A DNA stretch of 64,000 bases from Mesorhizobium sp. C432A (GTDB lineage: Bacteria > Pseudomonadota > Alphaproteobacteria > Rhizobiales > Rhizobiaceae). The stretch's first letter is position 1; each line of letters begins with the position of its first letter. The DNA is taken from assembly GCF_030323145.1 (NCBI RefSeq), contig NZ_CP100470.1:1674001-1738000 (forward strand), given 5' to 3'. The notes beneath the pieces are model-generated. The model did no database searches. It had not been told where the DNA came from and saw only the letters and a list, made by a program, of their open reading frames with translations. Made by a program: the position numbers and the translations under genes. Of this stretch, positions 17,801 through 25,409 are shown piece after piece.

Positions 17801-18455
17801 TTGCCACCTGGGCATTGCGGGTGCGGGGCGACAGCGCGCCTAGCACGACCGCCGCTCCTCCTTGCTGGCGGCGGATCAGCTCAGCGATGGCATAGACCTC
17901 GTCGGCGGAGAAAGCGACGATCGCCGTACGCCGCGGCAGGCGGGTCAATTTCTTCGAACCGGCATAGGCCAGGTGCGACAGGCGAGGGCGCGTCACCACC
18001 GAGACGCCTCTCAGCAGCTTTTGCAGGATGCCATGCATGGTGGCCGCGCCGAGCAGCAGCGTTTCCTGGCGCCCGCGCAGGTGCAGGATTCGGTCGGTGA
18101 AGATATGGCCGCGCTCGAGGTCGCCGGCGAGCTGCACCTCGTCGATGACGACGAAGGCAACGTCGGTCTCGCGCGGCATGGCTTCGACGGTGCAGACCGA
18201 ATATTTCGCGCGGGGCGGCTGGATTTTTTCCTCGCCGGTGATGAGCGCCACCTTGTGGGCGCCGACCTTTTCGCAGACGCGGGCATAGACCTCGCGCGCC
18301 AGAAGGCGGAGCGGCAGGCCGATAATGCCGCTCTCATGCGCCACCATGCGCTCGATGGCGAGATGGGTCTTGCCGGTGTTGGTCGGACCCAGCACGGCAG
18401 TCACGTCGCGGCCCGACAGGATCAGCGGCTCGGTGTGTTTCGGCTGGATGTTCAT
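14892..18455 (-). CDS. SUV3-like DEAH-type RNA helicase with long disordered tail
   Basis: This 1187-residue superfamily 2 helicase resembles mitochondrial SUV3. Walker A is GPTNTGKTHL at residues 23-32, motif II is DEVQ at 105-108, and motif VI is QIAGRAGR at 268-275. The helicase core and its C-terminal helical region extend to about residue 820. Then comes an Ala/Glu/Pro-rich segment to about 1050 and a basic Arg/Gly/Gln-rich tail to the end, probably RNA-binding. Residues about 972-1028 are translated from a palindromic repeat (SPSMGEVAARSDAGGG and TPALRADPPHEGEG). I chose the ATG at 18455 because the upstream residues do not fit the family. It is likely co-expressed with the S4 protein. 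Confidence 0.88.
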   Translation of the reverse strand: MNIQPKHTEPLILSGRDVTAVLGPTNTGKTHLAIERMVAHESGIIGLPLRLLAREVYARVCEKVGAHKVALITGEEKIQPPRAKYSVCTVEAMPRETDVAFVVIDEVQLAGDLERGHIFTDRILHLRGRQETLLLGAATMHGILQKLLRGVSVVTRPRLSHLAYAGSKKLTRLPRRTAIVAFSADEVYAIAELIRRQQGGAAVVLGALSPRTRNAQVAMFQAGDVDYLVATDAIGMGLNLDLDHVAFAQNRKFDGYQYRNLTAAELGQIAGRAGRHLRDGTFGVTGQVDPLDEELVKRIEGHEFDPVKVLQWRTAHFDFASLDALKRSIEANAPVEGLTRALPAVDAQALEHLSRDEDIRALATNAKRVALLWEACALPDYRKIAPAQHSDLIASIYTDLAKHGHVDENYMAEQVRRADTTEGDIDTLSHRIAQIRTWTFVSNRPGWLADQAHWREKTREIEDRLSDALHERLTKRFVDRRTSVLMRRLRENTMPEAEISPTGTVLVEGHHVGELQGFRFTADQSAGGEDAKAVRTAAQKALAAEFEARAERFGACANGDLALGSDGTLRWIGAPIGTLVAGEDALKPRLVLLADEQLTGPARDKVAARAERFVNFQIESLLKPLVDLKNAEQIAGIGRGIAFQLVEHFGLINRRDIAEEMKSLDQEGRAALRRLGVRFGAYHVFVPALIKPAPAGLITLLWALKNDGKDKPGFGDVVHALASGRTSVVIDPAFDKSFYKLAGYRNLGRRAVRIDILERLADLIRPATNWKPGLGQRPDGAYDGQSFMVTPPMMSILGATADDMEEILKGLGYRAEPKPPAEVKARLEAQDNAAREAAAAKLAADAAAKAEQPKAAEAAASEAVAEAPAVGSEPDAVAAAEPAAEQPVAEAAADAVAADAQPGAPPEGSEPTAAVEATAEAPAIAEATAEPVAEEQVEAPIEIAEEAPAVAEADDTVPESADATVAENADALTSPSMGEVAARSDAGGGDSVNEAGADTADTSGATADAGAAPTPALRADPPHEGEGGSAEPVPEAEAPKPILLWRQGRFEQRPRHRQGRDNRPRNGQAARADAPADAAGGQPATGERPAYQGRRDQRDGAAKPRFDRSKFKPKPQAEGEQRRDGKPQGERPREGRPDWKGGRPEGKGGPRGAKPAFQAKPREERPVRFDPDSPFAKLAALRDQLKK
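15374..15540. repeat. Palindromic intergenic-type repeat inside the helicase gene
   Basis: Two hairpins (ACCCTCCCC...GGGGAGGGT at 15376-15397 and ACCTCCCCC...GGGGGAGGT at 15517-15539) lie with matching GGGGTGGGGGCAG / CTGTCACCCCCACCC segments between them. The arrangement is like the intergenic element at 26515-26677, but here it is read in frame as part of the helicase tail. Confidence 0.75.
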
Positions 18456-18622
18456 CGGCCTGGAGATGAGGCTTTCTGCATCGTGTTGTCGGGAGCGCGC
18501 CTCGCGTGGCGCGTATGACAGGCGACACATAGGGATTTCAGGCGCGAAGCGAAAGCGGAATGTTCCGGCCGGCAGTCCCACGGTTCGTCTTTGAGGTCTC
18601 AATTAACAGTTGGAACGAGTCT

Positions 18623-18686
18623 GGAACGAATCGGCGACGAATCAGTGACTCCGGCAGATTCAGCTTTTGTTCACGGCTACATGTGG
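18623..18686 (+). repeat. Imperfect direct repeat, copy A
   Basis: This 64-base block aligns without gaps to 18897-18960 at 46 of 64 positions. Shared parts include GGAACGAAT, GACGAATC, TTTGTTCAC and ACATGT. It contains four of the clustered GANTC sites. Confidence 0.65.
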
Positions 18687-18896
18687 ATTTTGCGAGCCTG
18701 AGTCTCACCATATGCTGAATCGCGGAAACTGGCCCGATTCCTGCAAGGCGACCATTGGCGTTAACCTTTGCCGGCGGGGCATCGTCGTGATCCGATACGC
18801 CTCGGCCAACATTATGAAATTGCTGAATTTTCTTAATCGGCCTTAACCATTTTCCGGTGGTATTCGGCCTTGGTCGTTAACGTTCCGCTCAAAGCC

Positions 18897-18960
18897 GGAA
18901 CGAATGGGTGACGAATCGGCGATGGCGGGATTTTCCTGGTTTGTTCACCCCAACATGTTG
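18897..18960 (+). repeat. Imperfect direct repeat, copy B
   Basis: Second copy of the 64-base block, 274 bases downstream of copy A in the same orientation. It retains one GANTC site and is followed by two TTGTCCAC motifs. Confidence 0.65.
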
Positions 18961-19150
18961 TGTTGTCCACAGCTTGTCCACCGAGAATTCACAGCTTGCG
19001 AACCGGGTTTTGCACAGGGCGCCTAGAAATCGTTAATCTTTGCGTGCCGGAACGGGTCAATGTCTCGCGCGCAGCCCGGGGAACATCGCCGGCCGGCGAT
19101 GAAAAACGGGCCATAAGCCGGCCCGTCCTACCGGGCGAAATTGCTGTCGT

Positions 19151-19876
19151 TCAGACGAAGTACTGGCCGCCATTGGCGGTGATGGTCGAGCCGGTGATGA
19201 AACCGGCGTCCTCAGAGGCGAGGAAGACGACGCAACGCGCGATCTCTTCCGGTTCGCCGAGGCGGCCGACCGGGATCTGCGGAATGATGCGTTCATTCAG
19301 CACCTTCTCGTCGATCGCCTTGACCATCTCGGTGGCGATGTAGCCGGGGCAGATGACATTGACTGTGATGCCCGCGCGCGCGCCCTCCTGCGCCAGCGCC
19401 TTCGAGAAGCCGATGTCGCCGGCCTTTGCGGCGGAATAGTTGACCTGGCCGGCCTGGCCTTTCTGGCCGTTGATGGAGGAAATGGTGATGACGCGGCCGA
19501 ATTTGCGGTCGCGCATGCCGCCCCACAGCGGATGCGTCATGTTGAAGACGCCAGACAGATTGGTGTCGATGACTTCCTTCCACTGCTCGCGCGTCAGCTT
19601 GTGGAACATGGCGTCACGGGTAATGCCGGCATTGTTGACCAGCACCGAGACCGGGCCGAGATCGGCCTCGACCTGTTTGATTCCGGCGGCACAGGCGTCG
19701 TAGTCGGCGACCGACCATTTGTAGGCCTTGATGCCGGTTTGTGCGCTGAACTTCCCCGCTGCCTCGTCATTGCCGGCATAGTTGGCTGCAACGGTGTAAC
19801 CGGCATTCTTCAGGCCGATCGATATGGCGGCGCCGATGCCGCGCGATCCACCGGTGACGAGCGCTACTTTGGTCAT
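19151..19876 (-). CDS. phaB: Acetoacetyl-CoA reductase
   Basis: This 241-residue short-chain dehydrogenase reduces acetoacetyl-CoA to (R)-3-hydroxybutyryl-CoA with NADPH, the second step of polyhydroxybutyrate synthesis. The nucleotide motif is TGGSRGIGAAIS near residue 8, NNAG follows near 86, and the catalytic YxxxK is YSAAK. The C-terminal GFITGSTITANGGQYFV is characteristic of PhaB. GGGAGG upstream provides a ribosome binding site. It follows phaA on the same strand across a 129-base gap that contains a repeat. Confidence 0.94.
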   Translation of the reverse strand: MTKVALVTGGSRGIGAAISIGLKNAGYTVAANYAGNDEAAGKFSAQTGIKAYKWSVADYDACAAGIKQVEADLGPVSVLVNNAGITRDAMFHKLTREQWKEVIDTNLSGVFNMTHPLWGGMRDRKFGRVITISSINGQKGQAGQVNYSAAKAGDIGFSKALAQEGARAGITVNVICPGYIATEMVKAIDEKVLNERIIPQIPVGRLGEPEEIARCVVFLASEDAGFITGSTITANGGQYFV

Positions 19877-19900
19877 TGAAAGTTCTTCCTCCCTTTGGTC

Positions 19901-20000
19901 GGAAGAAGGGAATAGGGAATAGGGAGTAGCGAGTAGGGATCGATATCCCGCCGCGCTGCTCCTTCTTCCCCATTCACTACTCCCTATTCACTACTCACTT
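19901..20000. repeat. AATAGGG/AGTAGGG-type inverted repeat between phaA and phaB
   Basis: Short units such as GGGAATA and GGGAGTAG follow one another on the left, and their complements (ACTACTCCCTATTC) on the right, around GATCGATATCCCG. The outer GGAAGAAGGG pairs with CTTCTTCCC. A similar array lies at 48876-48970. It may form a hairpin within the phaA-phaB transcript. Confidence 0.65.
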
Positions 20001-20005
20001 CTCTT

Positions 20006-21190
20006 TCACAGCGCTTCCACGCACAGAGCGACGCCCATGCCGCCGCCGATGCACAGCGTGGCAAGGCCTTTCTTGGCGCCGCGGCGGCGCATCTCGAAAA
20101 CCAGCGTGTTGAAGACGCGGGCGCCCGACGCGCCGATCGGATGGCCGATGGCGATGGCGCCGCCATTGACGTTGACGATCGACGTATCCCAGCCCATGCC
20201 CTTGTTGACGGCGCAGGCCTGCGCGGCGAAGGCTTCATTGGCCTCGACAAGGTCGAGGTCCTTGACCGACCAGCCGGCCTTCTCGAGCGCCCGCTTCGAC
20301 GCGGGTATAGGTCCGGTGCCCATGATTGCCGGATCGACGCCAGCCGTCGCCCAGGATGCGATGCGCACCAGCGGGGTGATGCCGCGCCTTGTGGCTTCAG
20401 CCTCGCTCATCAGCAGCGCGCCGGCGGCGCCGTCATTGATGCCCGACGCGTTGGCGGCGGTCACGGTGCCGTCCTTGTCGAAAGCCGGCTTCAGCTTGGA
20501 CATGGCGTCGATGGTGGCGCCGTGGCGGATGTACTCGTCCTGGTCGACGACAGTGTCGCCCTTCCTGCCCTTGATCGTGAAGGCGACGATCTCGTCCTTG
20601 AACTTGCCGGCCTTCTGCGCGGCCTCGGCCTTGTTTTGCGAGGCCAGCGCAAACTGGTCCTGGTCGTCGCGGGTGATCTGGAACTGGCGGGCGACGTTCT
20701 CGGCGGTGTTGCCCATGTGGTAGCCGTTGAAGGCGTCCCACAACCCGTCCTTGATCATGGTGTCGATCATCTTGTAGTCGCCCATCTTGACGCCGGCGCG
20801 CAGGTGCTCGGCGTGCGGCGACAGCGACATCGATTCCTGGCCGCCGGCGATGATCACCGTGGCGTCGCCAGCAGCGATCTGCTGCATGCCGAGCGCTATG
20901 GCGCGCAGGCCCGAGCCGCAAACCTGGTTGAGGCCCCAGGCGGTCGTCTCCTTGGGCAGGCCGGCATTGATCGACGCCTGGCGGGCGGGGTTCTGGCCCT
21001 GCGCGGCGGTCAGCACCTGGCCGAGAATGACCTCGTCGACTTCGCCCGGCTCGACGCCGGCGCGCGCCAAAAGCTCCCTGATGACGACGGCGCCAAGTTC
21101 ATGCGCCGGGGTGGCGGCGAAGGCGCCGTTGAAAGAGCCGACAGCCGTGCGTGCGGCGCTGGCAACGACGATTGAATTGGAAGCGGACAT
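20006..21190 (-). CDS. phaA: Acetyl-CoA C-acetyltransferase (beta-ketothiolase)
   Basis: This 394-residue thiolase condenses two acetyl-CoA to acetoacetyl-CoA, the first step of polyhydroxybutyrate synthesis. The acylated cysteine is in [10 protein letters not shown] near residue 88. The C-terminal active-site motifs are [19 protein letters not shown] and [13 protein letters not shown]. The ATG at 21190 follows GGAGAG by about five bases. It is transcribed away from phaR and is probably co-transcribed with phaB. No PHB synthase gene is in the window. Confidence 0.95.
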   Translation of the reverse strand: MSASNSIVVASAARTAVGSFNGAFAATPAHELGAVVIRELLARAGVEPGEVDEVILGQVLTAAQGQNPARQASINAGLPKETTAWGLNQVCGSGLRAIALGMQQIAAGDATVIIAGGQESMSLSPHAEHLRAGVKMGDYKMIDTMIKDGLWDAFNGYHMGNTAENVARQFQITRDDQDQFALASQNKAEAAQKAGKFKDEIVAFTIKGRKGDTVVDQDEYIRHGATIDAMSKLKPAFDKDGTVTAANASGINDGAAGALLMSEAEATRRGITPLVRIASWATAGVDPAIMGTGPIPASKRALEKAGWSVKDLDLVEANEAFAAQACAVNKGMGWDTSIVNVNGGAIAIGHPIGASGARVFNTLVFEMRRRGAKKGLATLCIGGGMGVALCVEAL

Positions 21191-21379
21191 TTTTCTCTCC
21201 AGACTTCGAGGTGTCGTGTTCTTGGGGGCTTGTTGGGACTTTTCTTGCCCGTTCCACACCCCAAGTCAAACCGGAAATGGGCATGCCGGCCAAGCGCCGC
21301 AAGCAGGGCGCGGGCGGCCGGCGGGATCGCCCAACCTTTGCTGCGCAGCATAATCGCCCGGCCATGCAGCAATAAATGA

Positions 21380-21391
21380 TGCCGCACTGCA
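21380..21391. promoter_or_regulatory. Putative PhaR-binding site between phaA and phaR
   Basis: TGCCGCACTGCA lies in the divergent phaA/phaR promoter region and differs at one base from TGCTGCACTGCA upstream of the patatin gene (26781-26792). PhaR regulators bind TGC-rich palindromic sites, so this is a candidate operator. The remainder of 21191-21492 shows no gene. Confidence 0.45.
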
Positions 21392-21492
21392 CAAAGCGCT
21401 TGGAATTATAGAGCTTTTGCGCATATCCTTAAAAATGGCGCAATCGTTACCGGCGGCTTACTCAGGCGCGCCGGTGTCCCGGGAGGATGCTG

Positions 21493-22107
21493 ATGGCCGC
21501 GAAAGACGACCCTATCATTATCAAGAAATATGCCAATCGCCGGCTCTACAACACCGGCACCAGCACCTATGTGACGCTTGAGGATCTGGCCGAGATGGTC
21601 AAGAAGGGCGAGGAGTTCACCGTCCAGGACGCCAAGACCGGTGACGACATTACCCATCCGGTGCTGACGCAGATCATCTTCGAACTGGAGAACAAGGATG
21701 GGCAGAACATGCTGCCGATCCCGTTCCTGCGCCAGTTGATCGCTTTCTACGGCGACCAGATGCAGCAGATCGTGCCGAGCTTCCTCGAACAGTCGATGAT
21801 GGCCTTCTCCAAGGAACAGGAGCGATTCCGCGAGCAGATGAAGGGCGCGATCGGCAAGTCGCCGCTGGATGTAATGAAGATCGCCACTCCGATCAAGGCG
21901 CTGGAAGAGCAGACACGCCGCAACATGGAAATGTTCCAGAACGCGATGCGCCTGTTCACGCCGTTCCCGACCGCCGCCACAAATGCTGCGGCCGCGGCTG
22001 CACCCGAGCCGGCCCGCAAGGATGTCCCGGAAAAGAGCGGCGACGACCTTCAGGAACTGAAGCAACAGATCGCCGCCATGCAGCGCAAGCTTGACACCAT
22101 GTCGTAG
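21493..22107 (+). CDS. phaR: Polyhydroxyalkanoate synthesis repressor PhaR
   Basis: This 204-residue regulator senses PHB and represses phasin and PHB-metabolism genes. The N-terminal DNA-binding domain is unmistakable (IIKKYANRRLYNTGTSTYVTLEDLAEMV), followed by the PHB-accumulation regulatory domain (VLTQIIFELENKDGQNMLPIPFLRQLI). The C-terminus is Ala-rich with a short coiled coil (LQELKQQIAAMQRKLDTM). I prefer the ATG at 21493, six bases after GGGAGG, over the ATG at 21487, which touches that site. It is divergent from phaA. Confidence 0.94.
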   Translation: MAAKDDPIIIKKYANRRLYNTGTSTYVTLEDLAEMVKKGEEFTVQDAKTGDDITHPVLTQIIFELENKDGQNMLPIPFLRQLIAFYGDQMQQIVPSFLEQSMMAFSKEQERFREQMKGAIGKSPLDVMKIATPIKALEEQTRRNMEMFQNAMRLFTPFPTAATNAAAAAAPEPARKDVPEKSGDDLQELKQQIAAMQRKLDTMS

Positions 22108-22156
22108 AGGCGGCCGGGCAATGGTCTGAACCGGCTCAACCCGGCTGGGCCTTGCC

Positions 22157-22611
22157 TCACGGGTCGATTTCAGTTGCCACGATTCCCAGATATTCGTCGG
22201 GCTGCCCGCCGAGTGAGCGGTAGAATGCCTTCGCCGGTATGTTGGATTTCAGCACCGTCCATTTGATGGCCGATGCGCCGATGCCGATGGCGTGTTGGCG
22301 AAGCTGTTCAACAAGCGCATGGCCGACCCCCATCCCGCGCGCCGCTTCAGTGACGTAGAGTTCCTTCAGCCAGACAACCGGCTTCAGGTCGTAGGTCCAG
22401 GGATGAGGTAGTGGACGGCGATGCCGACGATCACGCCCTCGCGCTCCGCCACCAACACGCCGAACCGGGGCGATGGTCCCAGCCCGTGCTCGATGAGGTT
22501 CGCTTAGGTGACGCGAAGCTTGTCGTCATAACCCTCGAAGACGACTAGCGCCCGCATGAGGGCGAGCACCGCACCGACATCCTCGCGCACGAATGGACGA
22601 ATTCTAACCAT
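22157..22611 (-). pseudogene. Broken GNAT-family N-acetyltransferase
   Basis: Reading back from 22611, the frame begins MVRIRPFVREDVGAVLALM, a GNAT start. It meets a TAA after GYDDKLRVT, then continues in the same frame (ANLIEHGLGPSPRFGVLVAE). One missing base after HYLIP near 22405 shifts the frame. The rest then reads WTYDLKPVVWLKELYV, RGMGVGHALVEQL and KAFYRSLGGQPDEYLGI, which are acetyl-CoA-binding and C-terminal GNAT motifs, and stops at 22157. Two independent lesions (one nonsense, one frameshift) make this a decayed gene rather than a sequencing slip. Confidence 0.85.
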
Positions 22612-22678
22612 CGCCTTTGCATGCTTACTCCAGCCCGACCATATCGCGTGGACGCTGCCGCGCAGCCTGGCCTTGGCC

Positions 22679-23098
22679 TCACGCGTGCAAGACACCGGGC
22701 TCCTTGCCTGAAGCGAAAGGAAGGTCCTCGTCCTGCCAACCGGTTATGCCGCCGATCATGATCTTCACGGGACGACCGAGGCTGGCCAGCTTGAAGGCCG
22801 CCTGATCCGCGCCATTGCAATGCGGTCCCGCGCAATAGACGACGAACAGCGTCTTTTCGGGCCATTGCACCATCCGCTCGGCCGATATTTCGCGGTGGGG
22901 CAGATGCAGCGCGCCCGGCACATGGCGGCGTCCATAGGCTTCCGGCGAACCGACCACATGCAGGAGAACAAAGTCCGGCTCTCCGGCACGCAGTGCGGCG
23001 GCGACGTCGGAACAGTCGGTCTCGACGGAAAGCCGGCGCAGAAAATGGTCGCGGGCGATATCCGGCGATGCCGCCGGAATGTCTGTCACGTGGCTCAT
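22679..23098 (-). CDS. Rhodanese-domain protein
   Basis: This 139-residue single rhodanese domain probably transfers sulfane sulfur through a cysteine. The family landmarks are FVLLHVVGSPEAYGRRHVPGALHLPH, then the active loop VVYCAGPHCNGADQ with Cys at the catalytic position, and the final GGITGWQDEDLPF. The ATG at 23098 has GGAG eight bases upstream. It is divergent from an FtrA-type regulator with about 90 bases between starts. Such pairs recur in proteobacteria, so the regulator likely controls this gene. The substrate is unknown. Confidence 0.87.
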   Translation of the reverse strand: MSHVTDIPAASPDIARDHFLRRLSVETDCSDVAAALRAGEPDFVLLHVVGSPEAYGRRHVPGALHLPHREISAERMVQWPEKTLFVVYCAGPHCNGADQAAFKLASLGRPVKIMIGGITGWQDEDLPFASGKEPGVLHA

Positions 23099-23187
23099 CC
23101 TCGTATCTCCATTGCTGATGCGACGGAGAGATAAGACAGGAAGCAGGGCGATTGCAGCTGGCAGCTTTGCCATATATCGTCAAGATC

Positions 23188-24180
23188 ATGCCATCCTCTG
23201 CCAATCCGCGCCCTGCCAACCCTCTTGTCGTTGCCGTTGCCTATGACGGGCTGTGCACGTTCGAGTTTGGCGTGGCGGTTGAGATCTTCGCCTTGCCCCG
23301 GCCGGAAATGGGTGAGGATTGGTACCGTTTTGCGGTTGCCGGTATTGATACCGGTGAAATGCGCGCGCTGGGCGGCGTGCGTATTGTTGCCGACGGCGGG
23401 ATCGATCTGATCGGCCAGGCCGGCACGGTGATCGTACCGGGATGGCGCGGAACGGAGGCTCCGGTGCCGCCGGCGCTGATCGAGGCGCTTCGAAAGGCAC
23501 ACGAGCGCGGCTCTCGCATTCTTTCGATCTGTTCGGGCGTGTTCGTGCTTGCCGCCGCCGGCCTGCTTGCGGGCAAAAGAGCGACCACGCATTGGCGCTA
23601 CAGCGAGAAGCTGACGGAGATGTACCCCGACATCACCGTGATTCCGGACGTTTTGTACATCGATGAGGGCAATGTGCTGACATCGGCAGGCAGTGCCGCG
23701 GGCATCGACCTCTGCCTGCATCTGGTTCGGCGCGACTTCGGCACCAAGGCTGCAAACATGGTGGCGCGCCGTCTGGTCGTGCCGCCGCATCGCGACGGCG
23801 GCCAGGCGCAGTATGTCGAGAGTTCCGTTCCCGAGCCACATGAGCGCAGCCGGCTTGGACCGTTGATCGACAGGATGCGCGCCGATATTGCCGCCGACTA
23901 TCCCGTCGCCATCTTGGCCGAGCTTGCCGGTATGAGCGAGCGGACGTTCCTGCGCCGGTTCGCGGCCGCAACCGGCGTCACGCCGGCGCGCTGGCTGCTG
24001 TCGGAACGGCTTTCGCGGGCGCGCACGCTGCTGGAAGACACCGCCATGCCGATCGAACGGATTGCCGAGACTGCCGGCTTTGGCGCGGCAGGCACGCTGC
24101 GGCATCATTTTCGTCAGCAGTTCGCCACGACGCCCGTCGCGTACCGTGCGCGGTTCGGGAACACGGCCAGGTCGGCTTAA
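23188..24180 (+). CDS. ftrA: GlxA/FtrA-family transcriptional regulator
   Basis: This 330-residue regulator joins an N-terminal DJ-1/PfpI-like domain to a C-terminal AraC DNA-binding domain. The first contains AYDGLCTFEFGVAVEIFALP and the nucleophile-elbow-like ILSICSGVFVLAAAGLL. The second contains two helix-turn-helix segments (LAELAGMSERTFLRRFAAATG and RIAETAGFGAAGTLRHHFRQQF). The ATG at 23188 is the first that fits the family. It is divergent from the rhodanese gene and converges by four bases with the downstream citrate-synthase-like gene. Confidence 0.85.
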   Translation: MPSSANPRPANPLVVAVAYDGLCTFEFGVAVEIFALPRPEMGEDWYRFAVAGIDTGEMRALGGVRIVADGGIDLIGQAGTVIVPGWRGTEAPVPPALIEALRKAHERGSRILSICSGVFVLAAAGLLAGKRATTHWRYSEKLTEMYPDITVIPDVLYIDEGNVLTSAGSAAGIDLCLHLVRRDFGTKAANMVARRLVVPPHRDGGQAQYVESSVPEPHERSRLGPLIDRMRADIAADYPVAILAELAGMSERTFLRRFAAATGVTPARWLLSERLSRARTLLEDTAMPIERIAETAGFGAAGTLRHHFRQQFATTPVAYRARFGNTARSA

Positions 24181-25316
24181 GTCACGCGTCCCTCATAGCG
24201 GCCACGCGGCCTGATGATGCTGCCGCTAATGATCTGTTCGACCATATGCGCGGCCCAGCCGACACTGCGTCCGAGCGCAAACAGCTGGAACGGTGCATCG
24301 CGCGGCAAGCCAAGGCCGCGCGTTAGTGCGGCCAGGGCGAAGTCGATGTTGGGCTGGGCACCGGCCGCCGCCATGGCGGCTTTTTGCAGCTGTTGCAGCG
24401 TCTCGTCGACAGGGATGACTTCCAGAAGTGCGGTGGCACGGGGATCGCCGTCGGGATAGAGCGGATGGCCGAACGCCGGCAAGGTCCGATCATGGCCGAG
24501 CCAGCGCCGGATCGCCGCATCCGCGCCGTGGGCTGCTGCATCTTCAGCCAGTTGCATCACCGCTTCGCCGGCGCCACCGTGGCGCGGGCCGGACAGCGTT
24601 GCCAGGCCGGCCAGCAGGCATGCGGCAGGCGAGGCGCCTGTGGACGCTGCGACGCGGGCGGCGAAGGTCGATGCGTTGAGTTCATGATCGGCGAGCAGGA
24701 CGAGGGCGCAGCGGATCGCTTCCGCGCCGGCATCATCCACCGACCAGCCCTGCGCCAGGCGCTTATGGACGGGCGCTGTGCCGGCTTCAGCGCCCAGCGA
24801 CTGCGCCAGCGCTCCGACTGTGCGCGCGGCCTCGGTGCACAGCGAGGCGGCGCTGCGTCCTAGCGAAGGCCGCCCGTGGCCTGCAAGCATGGCAAGCTGC
24901 GCAAAGGCCGAGGCGCGGCCGACTGGATGAGGCGCTTCAGGTGACGGAGCTTTGAACGTCACCGGTTCGGCCGAGGCCCACAGCAGAGCGGCGGTTTCCT
25001 CCAGCGTCGCCGATTTGGCGAGCGCAACGGCGTCTTGCCCTCGGTAGATGAGGCTCCCGTGCAGAACGGTCGAAATTGCTGTTGCAATCGAGGGTTCGCC
25101 CCAGGCGATCGCACTCTCGGCGATGGCCGAGGGACTGCGGCCGCGCGCCCGGCGGGTCGCCAGTGCGGCGATGTCGTCGGCGCGGTACTGGCTGCGGCGC
25201 GGGTCGCTCTCATCCGGCCGCATGCCGATGCGGCCACGGCTGACATAGGCGTAAAGCGTCTGCGGCCGCACCTTGAGCCTTTCCAGCGCCTCTTCCCGCG
25301 ACAGCCATTCGGACAT
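24177..25316 (-). CDS. Citrate synthase-family protein with N-terminal helix-turn-helix
   Basis: This 379-residue protein fuses a MerR/excisionase-like helix-turn-helix (MSEWLSREEALERLKVRPQTLYAYVSRGRI, about residues 1-60) to a citrate synthase domain. The catalytic residues of the family appear present: His246 in GPRHGGAGEAV, His284 in AFGHPLYPDGDPRA and Asp325 in NIDFALAAL. It might condense an acyl-CoA with oxaloacetate, act as a metabolite-sensing regulator, or both. It is divergent from a second, plain citrate synthase. Three ATTGAT repeats lie between the two genes. A start at 25331 is also possible. Confidence 0.8.
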   Translation of the reverse strand: MSEWLSREEALERLKVRPQTLYAYVSRGRIGMRPDESDPRRSQYRADDIAALATRRARGRSPSAIAESAIAWGEPSIATAISTVLHGSLIYRGQDAVALAKSATLEETAALLWASAEPVTFKAPSPEAPHPVGRASAFAQLAMLAGHGRPSLGRSAASLCTEAARTVGALAQSLGAEAGTAPVHKRLAQGWSVDDAGAEAIRCALVLLADHELNASTFAARVAASTGASPAACLLAGLATLSGPRHGGAGEAVMQLAEDAAAHGADAAIRRWLGHDRTLPAFGHPLYPDGDPRATALLEVIPVDETLQQLQKAAMAAAGAQPNIDFALAALTRGLGLPRDAPFQLFALGRSVGWAAHMVEQIISGSIIRPRGRYEGRVT

Positions 25317-25329
25317 TTTCAGCCCATAC

Positions 25330-25354
25330 ATTGATTATATTGATCAAGATTGAT
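25330..25354. promoter_or_regulatory. Three ATTGAT repeats between the divergent citrate synthase genes
   Basis: ATTGAT occurs at 25330, 25339 and 25349, roughly one helical turn apart and in the same orientation. The array lies immediately ahead of the HTH-fusion gene. It is a natural candidate operator for that protein's own DNA-binding domain. Confidence 0.45.
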
Positions 25355-25409
25355 CGAGGCGCAGCCTAACCCTTATCTCCCATGCAGAAAAGCTGCAAGG
25401 AGATGAGAT

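Larger units (their letters stand above)
18456..19150. other. 695-bp non-coding region rich in GANTC sites
   Basis: No convincing gene is present. Between 18617 and 18917 there are nine GANTC sites (CcrM methylation motif), eight of them within 124 bases (18617-18740); chance predicts about one per 256 bases. A 64-base block is duplicated at 18623 and 18897. A TTAA-N6-TTAACC motif lies near 18834-18846, close to but not exactly the CtrA consensus. Two TTGTCCAC motifs follow at about 18963 and 18975. The region holds the helicase promoter and the downstream end of phaB. Confidence 0.6.

Noticed and set aside
18456..19150. Chromosomal replication origin
   Set aside because: GANTC clusters, TTAA motifs and TTGTCCAC motifs are suggestive. 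But the neighbours (helicase, phaB) are not the usual alphaproteobacterial origin neighbours such as hemE, and no consensus DnaA box array is present.
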